NCBI GenBank assembly: GCA_036393335.1
Contig: DASWHD010000151.1
Coordinates: 1-7,120 of the forward strand
Direction: 5' to 3'
DNA: 7,120 bases
From: DASWHD01 sp036393335
GTDB taxonomy: Bacteria > CG2-30-53-67 > CG2-30-70-394
The position numbers and the translations under genes were made by a program. Shown here piece after piece: positions 6,528-7,120 of the stretch. The notes beneath the pieces were generated by a model. The model was not told the DNA's origin, ran no database searches, and saw only the letters and a list, made by a program, of their open reading frames with translations. Numbering within the stretch: position 1 is the stretch's first letter; every line of letters starts with the position of its first letter.

Positions 6528-7120
6528 TCACGCAGCGACGACCACGACACCGTCCGCCGCGATCCGGCACACCGGCATGTGGCGGCTGTTGCGCGCGTGG
6601 CCGGTGCGGCCGTGGCGATCGACGACGATCAGACCGGCCTCGGCGCCGGTGACGGCCGCCAGGCGGGCCACCGCCTCGGCGGCGGCCGCCGCCGGCTCTC
6701 GGCCGGTCGCCAGCAGCTCCAGGGCGGTGCGTGCCAGGCCGACACGGATGATCGCCTCGCCGAGGCCGGTGCACGAGACGGCGCCCAGGTCCGTGGCGTA
6801 GGTGCCACAGCCGATCAGGGCCGAGTCGCCGACCCGGCCGGGCAGGGCATCGGGGATACCACCCGTGGAGGTGGCGGCGGCGGTGCGCCCGTGCCGGTCG
6901 ACGGCCACGCAGCCCACCGTGCCGTGGCGCTCGCTCCACCGCCGGTGCTGGCGCTCCACGATCAGCGCCTCCTCCGGACACTCGGCGATGCCCATCTGCA
7001 CGGCGTAGCGCCGCGCCCCCTCCCCCACCAGGAGGACGTGACGGCGGTCGTCGAGGAGGCGGCGGGCGATCTGAATCGGGTGGCGGAACCCGGTGACCGC
7101 CGCCACCGCCCCCGCTGCCC
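6528..7120 (-). CDS. Isoaspartyl peptidase / type 2 L-asparaginase (5' end outside window)
   Basis: About 197 C-terminal residues of an N-terminal-nucleophile hydrolase that removes isoaspartyl residues from dipeptides and hydrolyses asparagine in the cytoplasm. The frame stays open to the right edge, with family-like sequence continuing beyond the GTG at 7106, so the true start is outside. The autocleavage site and nucleophile are in HGTVGCVAVD, where the threonine codon is 6918-6920. TSTGG follows, then GRVGDSALIGCGTYA (substrate-binding Arg and Asp) and SCTGLGE, which match the corresponding residues of E. coli IaaA. The precursor splits at the Gly-Thr bond into two chains, so the whole beta chain is encoded here, as well as part of the alpha chain. 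The C-terminus (GHARNSRHMPVCR then a short valine-rich end) resembles the plant-type branch. Whole members have roughly 300 residues. Substrate preference cannot be read from the sequence. The gene precedes ettA on the same strand. Confidence 0.9.
   Translation of the reverse strand, partial: AAGAVAAVTGFRHPIQIARRLLDDRRHVLLVGEGARRYAVQMGIAECPEEALIVERQHRRWSERHGTVGCVAVDRHGRTAAATSTGGIPDALPGRVGDSALIGCGTYATDLGAVSCTGLGEAIIRVGLARTALELLATGREPAAAAAEAVARLAAVTGAEAGLIVVDRHGRTGHARNSRHMPVCRIAADGVVVVAA

Overview
The window is GC-rich DNA (about two thirds G+C by eye) with tightly packed genes. It reads like a chromosomal segment of a high-GC Pseudomonadota bacterium. The protein families and the GTAG-headed REP-type palindromes fit that group. 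I cannot separate an alpha- from a gammaproteobacterium: EttA and Cfa look alpha-like to me from memory, while this repeat style is common in gammaproteobacteria.

Layout, left to right: the tail of a REP-like palindrome (1-14); manC (11-1432, minus), a bifunctional GDP-mannose pyrophosphorylase / phosphomannose isomerase; a 384-bp divergent gap with inverted repeats and a promoter; cfa (1817-3115, plus), a cyclopropane-fatty-acyl-phospholipid synthase family enzyme; a 252-bp convergent gap with an inverted pair of 30-nt REP palindromes; rfbB (3368-4444, minus), dTDP-glucose 4,6-dehydratase; a 309-bp gap packed with repeats; ettA (4754-6439, minus), an ABC-F translation factor; and the 3' two thirds of an isoaspartyl peptidase / type 2 asparaginase gene (6528-7120, minus, running off the right edge).

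Functionally, manC and rfbB supply activated sugars (GDP-mannose and dTDP-4-keto-6-deoxyglucose) for surface polysaccharide. cfa modifies membrane lipids, and ettA and the isoaspartyl peptidase are housekeeping genes. They do not form one pathway. Only the isoaspartyl peptidase gene and ettA are neighbours close enough (88 bp, same strand) to share a transcript, and ettA also has a candidate promoter of its own.

I found no new multi-gene system. The unusual content is between the genes. Two 122-123 bp composite elements lie in opposite orientation on either side of cfa-rfbB. Each carries two different hairpins whose 3' arms are also perfect G-quadruplex motifs. A separate REPIN-like pair sits between cfa and rfbB, and all six of its differences are compensatory base-pair changes. 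GTAG-headed palindromes abut several gene ends, and the manC stop codon lies inside one.
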